Shown: in pieces, positions 1-5,078 of the stretch | Position numbering within the stretch: position 1 is the stretch's first letter | How the letters are laid out: every line of letters starts with the position of its first letter | NCBI GenBank assembly: GCA_012517025.1 | Contig: JAAYVT010000403.1 | Location: forward strand, 1-5,099 | Source of the DNA: Phyllobacteriaceae bacterium | GTDB taxonomy: Bacteria > Pseudomonadota > Alphaproteobacteria > Rhizobiales > Ancalomicrobiaceae | Length of the DNA stretch: 5,099 nucleotides | Direction of reading: 5' to 3' | Notes under the pieces: model-generated | Told to the model about the DNA's origin: nothing | What the model saw: only the letters and a program-made list of their open reading frames with translations | Database searches by the model: none | Position numbers and translations under genes: made by a program

Positions 1-947
1 CGAAGCAGGTGGCGGCGAGCCTCGAGCTCTACCCCGACGGCGCGGCGAGCGCGCTGCGCGAGGCGATCGGCAAGGCCTACGGCCTCGACCCCGACCGCAT
101 CGTCTGCGGCAACGGCTCCGACGATCTGCTGCATCTCCTCGCCGAGGCCTACGTCGGCGAGGGCGACGAGGGGCTCTATCCGCAATACGGCTTCCTGGTC
201 TATCCGATCGCCATCAAGACCGCCGGCGGCACGCCGGTGGTGGCGCCGGAGAAGAACCTCACCGTCGACGTCGACGCCCTGCTCGCCGCCGTGACCGAGA
301 AGACCAAGATCGTCTTCCTCGCCAATCCCGGCAATCCGACCGGCACCTACATCCCCTTCGACGAGGTCAAGCGGCTCGCCGCCGGCCTGCCGAAGCACGT
401 GCTGCTGGTGCTCGACGCCGCATATGCCGAATACGTCCGGCGCAACGACTACGAGGCCGGCATCGAGCTGGTGGCGAACTCCGACAACGTCGTGATGTGC
501 CGCACCTTCTCCAAGATCCACGGCCTCGCCGGCCTGCGTCTCGGCTGGATGTACGGCCCGGCCTCGGTCGTCGACGCGATCAACCGCATCCGCGGCCCCT
601 TCAACGTCAACGCCGTGGCGATCGCCGCCGGCGTCGCCGCGATCGAGGACAAGGCGCACGCCCAGGCGGCCGCCGACCACAACGAAGTGTGGTTGCCGAA
701 GGTGACGGCGGCGCTGGAAGGGCTCGGCCTGACGGTCGCCCCGTCGGTCGCCAACTTCATCCTGGTCGGCTTCCCCGATCGCGACGGCAAGCGCGCGCCG
801 GCGGCCGACGCGTTCCTGCAGTCGCGCGGCGTCGTGGTGCGGCGGATGGAGGCCTACGGGCTCGGCAATTCCCTGCGCATGACGATCGGCTCGGCCGAGG
901 CTTGCGAGGCGGTGATCGCCGCGCTGACCGACTTCCTGAAGGACTGA
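1..947 (+). CDS. hisC: Histidinol-phosphate / aromatic aminotransferase, 5'-truncated by window edge
   Basis: This is a PLP-dependent class I/II aminotransferase of the HisC family, which transaminates imidazole-acetol phosphate in histidine synthesis and often aromatic keto acids too. The frame is open from base 3. The GTG at 9 is an internal valine in the run VAASLELYPDG, so the true start lies upstream and roughly 40–55 N-terminal residues are missing. Numbering from that Val as residue 1, I see LELYPDG (5–11), the phosphate-loop region GNGSDD (34–39), NPGNPTG (106–112), the PLP-ring Asp in DAAYAEY (136–142), SKIHGLAGLRLGW (168–180) with the Schiff-base Lys169 (codon 513–515), and the carboxylate-binding Arg290 in SLRMTIG. 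All expected catalytic elements are present. It lies 3 bp upstream of a prephenate/arogenate dehydrogenase gene. In Zymomonas a comparable HisC-type enzyme beside tyrC is reported to have broad specificity, so an aromatic aminotransferase role is likely here. Family assignment is secure; substrate preference is inference. Confidence 0.93.
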   Translation, partial: KQVAASLELYPDGAASALREAIGKAYGLDPDRIVCGNGSDDLLHLLAEAYVGEGDEGLYPQYGFLVYPIAIKTAGGTPVVAPEKNLTVDVDALLAAVTEKTKIVFLANPGNPTGTYIPFDEVKRLAAGLPKHVLLVLDAAYAEYVRRNDYEAGIELVANSDNVVMCRTFSKIHGLAGLRLGWMYGPASVVDAINRIRGPFNVNAVAIAAGVAAIEDKAHAQAAADHNEVWLPKVTAALEGLGLTVAPSVANFILVGFPDRDGKRAPAADAFLQSRGVVVRRMEAYGLGNSLRMTIGSAEACEAVIAALTDFLKD

Positions 948-950
948 GAC

Positions 951-1886
951 ATGACCACCGCCCCGACCGGGCCGATCTTTCGTCGGCTCGCCCTGATCGG
1001 CATCGGCCTGATCGGCTCCTCGATCGCGCGCGGCGCCCGCGCCTACGGGCTCGCCGAGGAGATCGTGATCTCCACCCGCAGCGCCGAGACGCTCGAACGG
1101 GCGCGCGACCTCGGTCTCGGCGACGCCTACCTGCTCGATCCGGGCGAGGCGGTGGTCGGCGCCGATTGCGTGATCGTGTCGGTGCCGGTCGGCGCCTCGG
1201 GCGCGGTGGCGGCGGCGATCGCCGATCATCTGGCGCCGGGCGCCATCGTCTCCGACGTCGGCTCGGTCAAGGCCGACGTGGTCAAGCAGATGGCGCCGCA
1301 TCTGCCCGCCCACGCCCGCTTCGTGCCCGCCCACCCGGTCGCCGGCACCGAGCATTCCGGCCCCGACGCCGGCTTCGCCGAACTCTTCGACAACAAGTGG
1401 TGCATCGTCACCCCGCCGGAGGGGGCCGCCCCCGAAGCGGTGGAGACGCTCTGCGCCTTCTGGCGCGGCCTCGGCTCCAAGGTCGAGACGATGACGCCGG
1501 AGCACCACGACATGGTGCTCGCCATCACCTCGCACATCCCCCACTTGATCGCCTACAACATCGTCGGCACCGCCGCCGATCTCGAAAAAGTGTCGGAATC
1601 CGAGGTGATCAAATATTCGGCCGGCGGCTTCCGCGATTTCACCCGCATCGCCGCCTCCGATCCGACCATGTGGCGCGACGTCTTCCTGCACAATCGCGAC
1701 GCGGTGCTGGAAATGCTCGGCCGCTTCATCGAGGATCTGTTCGTGTTGCAGCGGGCGATCCGCTTCGGCGACGGTGAGAAACTGTTCGAGCACTTCACCC
1801 GCACGCGGGCGATCCGCCGCGGCATTCTCGACATCGGTCAGGACACCGCCGCCCCCGACTTCGGCCGCACCCCGAAGAAGGATTGA
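951..1886 (+). CDS. tyrA: Prephenate/arogenate (cyclohexadienyl) dehydrogenase
   Basis: This 311-residue enzyme oxidatively decarboxylates prephenate and/or arogenate to 4-hydroxyphenylpyruvate or tyrosine, the last committed branch of tyrosine synthesis, in the cytosol. The N-terminal Rossmann motif is GIGLIG (17–22). Further family motifs are SDVGSVK (101–107), HPVAG (128–132) with the conserved His128, SHIPH (194–198), and GGFRDFTRIA (225–234) with the Arg expected to bind the substrate carboxylate. There is no fused chorismate mutase and no C-terminal ACT domain; the length fits the stand-alone class often called TyrC in alphaproteobacteria. The end of the second beta strand reads VISTRS, with Ser/Thr/Arg rather than an acidic residue, which hints at NADP+ use (inference). 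The ATG lies 3 bp after the hisC stop, with AAGGA at 939–943 inside hisC as ribosome binding site, so the two genes are almost certainly cotranscribed and probably translationally coupled. Confidence 0.94.
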   Translation: MTTAPTGPIFRRLALIGIGLIGSSIARGARAYGLAEEIVISTRSAETLERARDLGLGDAYLLDPGEAVVGADCVIVSVPVGASGAVAAAIADHLAPGAIVSDVGSVKADVVKQMAPHLPAHARFVPAHPVAGTEHSGPDAGFAELFDNKWCIVTPPEGAAPEAVETLCAFWRGLGSKVETMTPEHHDMVLAITSHIPHLIAYNIVGTAADLEKVSESEVIKYSAGGFRDFTRIAASDPTMWRDVFLHNRDAVLEMLGRFIEDLFVLQRAIRFGDGEKLFEHFTRTRAIRRGILDIGQDTAAPDFGRTPKKD

Positions 1887-1924
1887 GTGGACGACGGCCG
1901 GCATCCGCCTCGGCGTCGTCGCAC
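1887..1924 (+). terminator. Bulged hairpin directly after the tyrA stop, possible terminator
   Basis: Immediately after the TGA (1884–1886), the arms pair as 1887–1889 with 1922–1924, 1890–1895 with 1915–1920, and 1897–1900 with 1911–1914. That gives 13 base pairs with single bulged G residues at 1896 and 1921 and a 10-nt loop. The downstream sequence has only a short CTTT and no proper U-run, so a classic intrinsic terminator is not proven. Position favours 3'-end formation for the hisC–tyrA transcript, but GC-rich sequence makes such stems fairly common. Confidence 0.4.
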
Positions 1925-1932
1925 GAGAGGCT

Positions 1933-1960
1933 TTGACCAGAACTCTCTAATATGTAGACT
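1933..1960 (+). promoter_or_regulatory. Candidate sigma70-type promoter for the DsrC-like gene
   Basis: In an AT-rich island that stands out from its surroundings, TTGACC (1933–1938, 5/6 to the -35 consensus) is separated by 16 bp from TAGACT (1955–1960, 4/6 to the -10 consensus). An alternative -10, TAATAT at 1948–1953, is only 9 bp from that -35 and has no good partner. Transcription from the preferred pair would begin near 1967, just before two leader hairpins, giving a 5' UTR of about 85 nt. This is inference from sequence only. Confidence 0.4.
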
Positions 1961-1970
1961 TCCTGATGTT

Positions 1971-1995
1971 CGTCGCGCGGGAGATCCGCGCGACG
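1971..1995 (+). promoter_or_regulatory. Leader hairpin 1: perfect 10-bp inverted repeat
   Basis: CGTCGCGCGG (1971–1980) and CCGCGCGACG (1986–1995) are exact reverse complements around the 5-nt loop GAGAT. The element lies in the predicted 5' UTR of the DsrC-like gene, just downstream of the candidate promoter. It could be an RNA hairpin acting on transcript stability or attenuation, or a DNA operator for a dimeric regulator. The pairing is seen directly; the function is unknown. Confidence 0.55.
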
Positions 1996-2033
1996 CCGCC
2001 ACGGGTCCCGCGCCGAACGACGGGACCGGCGGC
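1995..2033 (+). promoter_or_regulatory. Leader hairpin 2, just upstream of the DsrC-like RBS
   Basis: GCCGCC (1995–2000) pairs with GGCGGC (2028–2033), and GGTCCCG (2004–2010) pairs with CGGGACC (2021–2027). This gives 13 pairs with a 3-nt bulge at 2001–2003 and a 10-nt loop (2011–2020). It follows hairpin 1 with no gap (base 1995 is shared) and ends 5 nt before the Shine-Dalgarno sequence. It is well placed to affect translation initiation or to end transcription early; no U-run follows it. Confidence 0.5.
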
Positions 2034-2038
2034 CGATC

Positions 2039-2044
2039 AGGGAG
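2039..2044 (+). promoter_or_regulatory. Shine-Dalgarno that fixes the DsrC-like start
   Basis: AGGGAG sits 7 nt before the ATG at 2052. It selects that ATG over the in-frame GTG at 1887, whose 55-residue extension would be Arg/Gly-rich, would run through both leader hairpins, and has no resemblance to the family. Confidence 0.8.
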
Positions 2045-2051
2045 AAACGCC

Positions 2052-2390
2052 ATGGCCTACGATTTCGAAGGGCAGACGGTCGAGACGACCGCGTCCGGTT
2101 ATCTCACCGATCAGACGGCGTGGTCGCCGGCGCTCGCCGAGCACATCGCCGGCGTCGAGGGGATCGCGCTCACCCCGCGCCACTGGGACGTGATGACCTA
2201 CCTGCGCGAAGAGTTCTTCGACAACGGCGAGCATCAGCCCAACACCCGCGCCATCATGAAGGCGATGAGCGAGAAGTGGGGCGAGAAGGTCGATCAGCGC
2301 GAGCTCTACGAGCTGTTCCCGATGGATCCCTCGAAACAGGCCGGCCGCATCGCCGGTCTGCCGGAGAGCCGCCGCAAGGGCGGCTATTGA
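2052..2390 (+). CDS. DsrC/TusE-family protein lacking all cysteines
   Basis: This 112-residue protein has the length and signature of the DsrC/TusE/DsvC family of small cytosolic sulfur-relay proteins. Family-like blocks, compared with E. coli TusE from memory, are GYLTDQTAW (16–24), EGIALTPRHWDVM (36–48), KAMSEKWGEK (70–79) and ELYELFP (84–90) followed by KQAGRIAGLP (95–104). Known members use a penultimate Cys (TusE) or two C-terminal Cys (DsrC) to carry persulfide or trisulfide. Here the first position is Gly98, the tail ends RRKGGY, two residues longer than usual, and no Cys occurs anywhere. It therefore cannot act as a conventional sulfur carrier. Cysteine-less homologues are, as I recall, grouped as RspA, with a suggested regulatory role; the fold has a helix-turn-helix-like part. 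The gene has its own leader with a candidate promoter and two hairpins. No tusBCD, dsrAB or hdr genes are in the window. Family assignment is confident; function is open. Confidence 0.88.
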   Translation: MAYDFEGQTVETTASGYLTDQTAWSPALAEHIAGVEGIALTPRHWDVMTYLREEFFDNGEHQPNTRAIMKAMSEKWGEKVDQRELYELFPMDPSKQAGRIAGLPESRRKGGY

Positions 2391-2396
2391 ACCACC

Positions 2397-2427
2397 GGCG
2401 CGGGTTTCGGCGCCCGTCAGAAACGGG
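2397..2427. terminator. Short GC stems in the convergent gap, weak bidirectional terminator candidate
   Basis: The 26-bp gap between the DsrC-like stop and the opposing gene contains GGCGC (2397–2401) pairing with GCGCC (2410–2414). An alternative stem pairs CCCGT (2413–2417) with ACGGG (2423–2427), reaching into the end of the minus-strand gene. The stems are only 5 bp and have no clear U-run on either strand. The location between converging genes is the main reason to consider termination. Confidence 0.22.
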
Positions 2428-2731
2428 TGCCGAAGCGCTTGCGCGCTTCTTCCGCCGCCCAGCCGGCGCGCGCCTGCTCGTCGGGCATGCGGCCGCGCGA
2501 GGCGCACCACACCAGGAAGCCCGGCAGGTCGAAGCGGATGCGGACGACCTTGTCGCCGCTGGCGGAGACCTCGCGCTCGATCTTGCGGGCGGCGGCGAGC
2601 CAGGTGTCGAAATCCTCGAACAGCACGTCCGGATCGGACATCACCGCGCGGGCCTGATCGTAGGTTTCGCGGCGAAACCAGCAGAAACCGAGGATGCGTC
2701 GCTTCGGGGTCTCGGGCGCGGGCTGGGGCAT
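2417..2731 (-). CDS. Hypothetical protein, 104 residues, unrecognised family
   Basis: I do not recognise a named family. The protein is soluble-looking, with no signal peptide or membrane segment. A Pro-rich start (MPQPAPETPKR) is followed by RILGFCWFRRETYDQARAVMSD (12–33), an acidic/aromatic stretch FEDFDTWLAAARKIERE (38–54), a short beta-like segment KVVRIRFDLPGFLVWCASRG (61–80) and an Ala/Arg-rich C-terminal helix. Cysteines are C17 and C76, each beside a Trp (CW and WC). The composition and ordered hydrophobic pattern look like a genuine small globular protein, and no other frame in this stretch gives a better gene. Upstream of the ATG only a weak GGA is visible, about 8 nt away, so the start is moderately sure; the next Met is residue 31. 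It is the last gene of the minus-strand set, 124 bp after the mutase gene, and ends 26 bp from the convergent DsrC-like gene. Confidence 0.72.
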   Translation of the reverse strand: MPQPAPETPKRRILGFCWFRRETYDQARAVMSDPDVLFEDFDTWLAAARKIEREVSASGDKVVRIRFDLPGFLVWCASRGRMPDEQARAGWAAEEARKRFGTRF

Positions 2732-2787
2732 GATCGGTCCGTTCGTGTCGGGTGGTTCGGCGTCTCGGCCGGTTGGTACGCCTCGTC

Positions 2788-2835
2788 GCCGGGCGTGGCA
2801 ACGCCCCCGGCCGGTTTCTGGCCCGGGGGCGTCGC
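2788..2835 (-). terminator. Strong GC hairpin(s) after the mutase gene, likely terminator region
   Basis: ACGCCCCCGG (2801–2810) and CCGGGGGCGT (2823–2832) form a perfect 10-bp stem. It extends inside by two more pairs (2811–2812 with 2820–2821, bulged C at 2822) around a 7-nt loop, and outside by 2798–2799 with 2834–2835 across an A·C mismatch. The stem begins about 20 nt after the mutase stop on the minus strand. A competing stem pairs GGGCGT (2791–2796) with ACGCCC (2801–2806), extended by 2788–2790 with 2809–2811. No U-run follows, so termination is inferred from strength and place. The rest of the 124-bp gap shows no promoter I can support. Confidence 0.5.
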
Positions 2836-2855
2836 GGTCGCGTCGGCGGCGCCGG

Positions 2856-4355
2856 TCAGATGGTCTGATTGTAGGCGCCGACTTCCGGGTTCTCGCGCAG
2901 CACCGCGTCCATGGCGTGGAACATGTCGCGATAGCGGGTCTCGGAGACCGGGCTCTCGATCACCACCACCAGCTCCGGCTTGTTGGAGGAGACGCGGATC
3001 AGCCCCCAGGTGCCGTCGTCGGTGGTGACGCGGATGCCGTTCACCGTGTTGACTTCCGTGATCGGATGGCCGGCGAGGGTCTCGCCCTCGTCCTTCATGG
3101 CCATCAGGCGGGCGATCACCTTGTCGCAGACGCCGTATTTGATCTCGTCGTCGCAGTGCGGCGACATCGTCGGCGACGACCAGGTCTTGGGCAGCGCCGT
3201 CTTCAGCGCCGACATCTTCATCCCCGGATTGCGGTCGAGCATGTCGAGGACGGCGATCGCCGAGACGAAGCCGTCGTCGTAGCCCCGCCCGATCGGCGCG
3301 TTGAAGAAATAGTGGCCCGACTTCTCGAAACCGGCCAGCGCCGACAGCTGGTTGACCCGCGCCTTGATGTAGCTGTGGCCGGTCTTCCAATAGTCGGTGG
3401 TCACGTCCAGCGCCTGCAGTGCCGGATCGGAATGGTAGAGCCCGGTCGACTTGACGTCGACGACGAAGGTCGGCTTCGGGTAGACCTTGGCCAGATCGCG
3501 CGCCAGCATGACGCCGACCTTGTCGGCGAAGATCTCGTCGCCGGTGTCGTCGATCACGCCGCAGCGGTCGCCGTCGCCGTCGAAGCCGAGGCCGACGTCG
3601 GCGCCGGTCCTGAGCACCTCGTCACGGATGGCATGAAGCATCTTCATGTCTTCCGGATTGGGGTTGTAGCGCGGGAAAGTGTGGTCGAGGGCGCAGTCGA
3701 GCGGGATCACCTCCGCCCCGATCGCCGTGAGGATGCGCTCGGCGAAGGCGCCGGCGGTGCCGTTGCCGCAGGCCGCCACCACCTTGAGCGGATGCTTCAG
3801 CTTCGGCCGGGTGGTCAGATCGGCGACGTAGGTGTCGGGGAATTTCTCGACGAAGACGTAGGAGCCGCCGCCACAGAGATCGAAGGCGCCGGCCAGCACG
3901 ATCTCCTTGAGCCGGCTCATCTCGTCCGGACCGAAGGTGAGCGGGCGGTTCATGCCCATCTTGACGCCGGTCCAGCCGTTCTCGTTGTGCGAGGCGGTGA
4001 CCATCGCGACCGCCGGCACGTCGAGCGCGAACTGGGCGAAATAGGCCATCGGGGTGATGGCGAGGCCGATGTCGTGCACCTTGCAGCCCGCCGCCATCAG
4101 ACCGGTGGCGAGCGCCAGCTTGATCGAGGCGGAATAGGAGCGGTAGTCGTGACCGATCACGATCTCGCGCTTCACCCCGCGCTCGCCGAGCAGTGTGCCG
4201 AGCCCCATGCCGAGGGCTTGGATCCCCATCAGGTTGATCTCTTTGCCGAACAGCCAACGCGCGTCGTATTCGCGGAAGCCGGTCGGCTTCACCATCGGCG
4301 CGGATTCGTATTCATAAGTGTTGGGTACGAGCAGAGGTTGCGGCGTCGGAAACAT
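2856..4355 (-). CDS. Phosphomannomutase/phosphoglucomutase (AlgC/ManB-type)
   Basis: This 499-residue alpha-D-phosphohexomutase interconverts mannose-6-P and mannose-1-P, and glucose-6-P and glucose-1-P, feeding GDP-mannose and UDP/dTDP-glucose pools for LPS, capsule or exopolysaccharide. The four family landmarks are present in order: phosphoserine loop TASHN (120–124) with catalytic Ser122, Mg2+ loop DGDGDR (259–264), sugar-specificity loop EKSGH (344–348), and C-terminal phosphate-binding loop RVSSNKPEL (454–462). KTGHSYIK (324–331) is also conserved-looking. The Ser loop continues ENGWTGVK instead of the common PPxxNGxK. The ATG at 4355 has GAGGA about 10 nt upstream and opens with MFPTPQPLLVPNTYEYES; Met21 (MVKPTGFREYDARW) lacks a ribosome binding site and is less likely. 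It is 53 bp downstream of a transaldolase gene on the same strand, consistent with one transcript. Whether mannose or glucose phosphate is the main substrate cannot be read from sequence. Confidence 0.93.
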   Translation of the reverse strand: MFPTPQPLLVPNTYEYESAPMVKPTGFREYDARWLFGKEINLMGIQALGMGLGTLLGERGVKREIVIGHDYRSYSASIKLALATGLMAAGCKVHDIGLAITPMAYFAQFALDVPAVAMVTASHNENGWTGVKMGMNRPLTFGPDEMSRLKEIVLAGAFDLCGGGSYVFVEKFPDTYVADLTTRPKLKHPLKVVAACGNGTAGAFAERILTAIGAEVIPLDCALDHTFPRYNPNPEDMKMLHAIRDEVLRTGADVGLGFDGDGDRCGVIDDTGDEIFADKVGVMLARDLAKVYPKPTFVVDVKSTGLYHSDPALQALDVTTDYWKTGHSYIKARVNQLSALAGFEKSGHYFFNAPIGRGYDDGFVSAIAVLDMLDRNPGMKMSALKTALPKTWSSPTMSPHCDDEIKYGVCDKVIARLMAMKDEGETLAGHPITEVNTVNGIRVTTDDGTWGLIRVSSNKPELVVVIESPVSETRYRDMFHAMDAVLRENPEVGAYNQTI

Positions 4356-4390
4356 GGGCTGCGGGTCCTCGCGAAAGAAACGGGTGAAAG

Positions 4391-4416
4391 GACGTCAGAG
4401 GAACGACGTCAGAGGA
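4391..4416. repeat. 12-bp perfect direct repeat across the transaldolase stop codon
   Basis: GACGTCAGAGGA occurs at 4391–4402 and again at 4405–4416, separated by AC (period 14). The second copy covers the transaldolase stop (4409–4411) and its last Leu codon; the first lies in the 53-bp gap before the mutase gene. Each copy contains the palindrome GACGTC, so the two could also pair as a 6-bp hairpin with an 8-nt loop. It may be a slipped-strand duplication or a small operator; the sequence does not decide. Confidence 0.7.
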
Positions 4417-5065
4417 TGGTCTGGCCCGTCTTGGCCCAGTCCTTCATGAACTGATCGATGCCCTTGTCGGTGAGCGGGTGGGCGACGAGCGCCTTCAGGA
4501 TCGCCGGCGGCACGGTGGCGACGTCGGCACCGGCCAGCGCCGCGAGCTTGACGTGATTGGGGGTGCGGATCGAAGCGGCGAGGATCTCGGTCTGGAGCGC
4601 GTCGTAGTTGTCGTAGATGGCGCGGATCTCGCCGATCAGCTCCATCCCGTCGAGACCGACGTCGTCGAGCCGGCCGACGAAGGGCGAGACGAAGGTCGCC
4701 CCGGCCTTGGCGGCGAGCAGCGCTTGATTGGCGGTGAAGCACAGGGTGACGTTGGTCTTCAGCCCCTCCGAGGTCAGCGCCTTGCAGGCCTTGAGACCTT
4801 CCCAGGTGAGCGGCAGCTTGATCACCACGTTGGCTGCGATCTTCGCCAGCTTGCGCCCCTCGGTGATCATGCCGGGTGCGTCGAGCGCGATCACTTCCGC
4901 CGACACCGGACCGGGAACGATCGCGCAGATCTCGGCGATCACGTCGAGGAACGGGCGACCGGCCTTCATCACCAGCGACGGGTTGGTGGTCACCCCGTCC
5001 AGGAGGCCGGTGGCGGCGAGGTCGGCGATCTCGGCGACGTCGGCGGTATCGACGAAGAACTTCAT
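4409..5065 (-). CDS. tal: Transaldolase, small FSA/TalC-fold type
   Basis: This 218-residue class I aldolase-fold enzyme of the fructose-6-phosphate aldolase/small transaldolase family transfers dihydroxyacetone units between sugar phosphates in the non-oxidative pentose phosphate pathway. The length is typical of this decamer-forming subfamily (around 215–220). Landmarks are MKFFVDTADVAEI (1–13) with Asp6, GVTTNPSL (24–31), VVIKLPLTWEG (80–90) with Schiff-base Lys83, SPFVGRLDD (127–135) and AASIRTPNHV (163–172). Compared with E. coli FSA (Gln59, Tyr131; offset of two), this protein has Glu57 and Phe129, the residues found in true transaldolases, so transaldolase activity is favoured over fructose-6-P aldolase (inference from published active-site swaps). 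The ATG at 5065 is chosen because homologues begin MKFFVDTA and GGAG lies 9 nt upstream; a TTG at 5080 would overlap that ribosome binding site. It is the first minus-strand gene here and probably cotranscribed with the mutase. Confidence 0.94.
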   Translation of the reverse strand: MKFFVDTADVAEIADLAATGLLDGVTTNPSLVMKAGRPFLDVIAEICAIVPGPVSAEVIALDAPGMITEGRKLAKIAANVVIKLPLTWEGLKACKALTSEGLKTNVTLCFTANQALLAAKAGATFVSPFVGRLDDVGLDGMELIGEIRAIYDNYDALQTEILAASIRTPNHVKLAALAGADVATVPPAILKALVAHPLTDKGIDQFMKDWAKTGQTIL

Positions 5066-5074
5066 GGGAGAAGG

Positions 5075-5078
5075 CTCC
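5075..5078 (-). promoter_or_regulatory. Shine-Dalgarno that fixes the transaldolase start
   Basis: On the minus strand GGAG precedes the ATG by 9 nt. It supports the start at 5065 rather than the in-frame TTG at 5080, which partly overlaps this site. The remaining upstream bases (5079–5099) are a GC-rich run at the window edge; no promoter can be seen in so short a stretch. Confidence 0.65.

Noticed and set aside
9..11. GTG as the true start of hisC
   Set aside because: It would remove the N-terminal arm and part of the small domain; upstream codons (AAG CAG) remain open to the window edge and the GTG falls inside the conserved run before LELYPDG.
497..1777. 426-codon open frame on the + strand across hisC and tyrA
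   Set aside because: It overlaps two well-supported genes in another frame and its product is a long Arg-rich low-complexity sequence.
1887..2051. In-frame GTG extension of the DsrC-like protein by 55 residues
   Set aside because: The extension is Arg/Gly/Pro-rich and unlike the family, runs through the promoter and both hairpins, and begins directly at the tyrA stop. The ATG at 2052 has a good Shine-Dalgarno and gives the usual family length.
2037..2801. 254-codon minus-strand frame over the DsrC-like gene and the small hypothetical gene
   Set aside because: It covers two better genes, starts without a ribosome binding site, and is Arg/Ala-rich without recognisable motifs.
2732..2855. Promoter for the 104-residue minus-strand gene in the 124-bp gap
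   Set aside because: No convincing -35/-10 pair was found on the minus strand; only the hairpin structures are supportable.
2694..4454. 586-codon open frame on the + strand opposite the mutase gene
   Set aside because: It is an antisense shadow produced by GC-biased codons of the mutase. Its product is an Arg/His/Gly/Asp-rich string without domain order, while the minus-strand frame carries all four mutase motifs.
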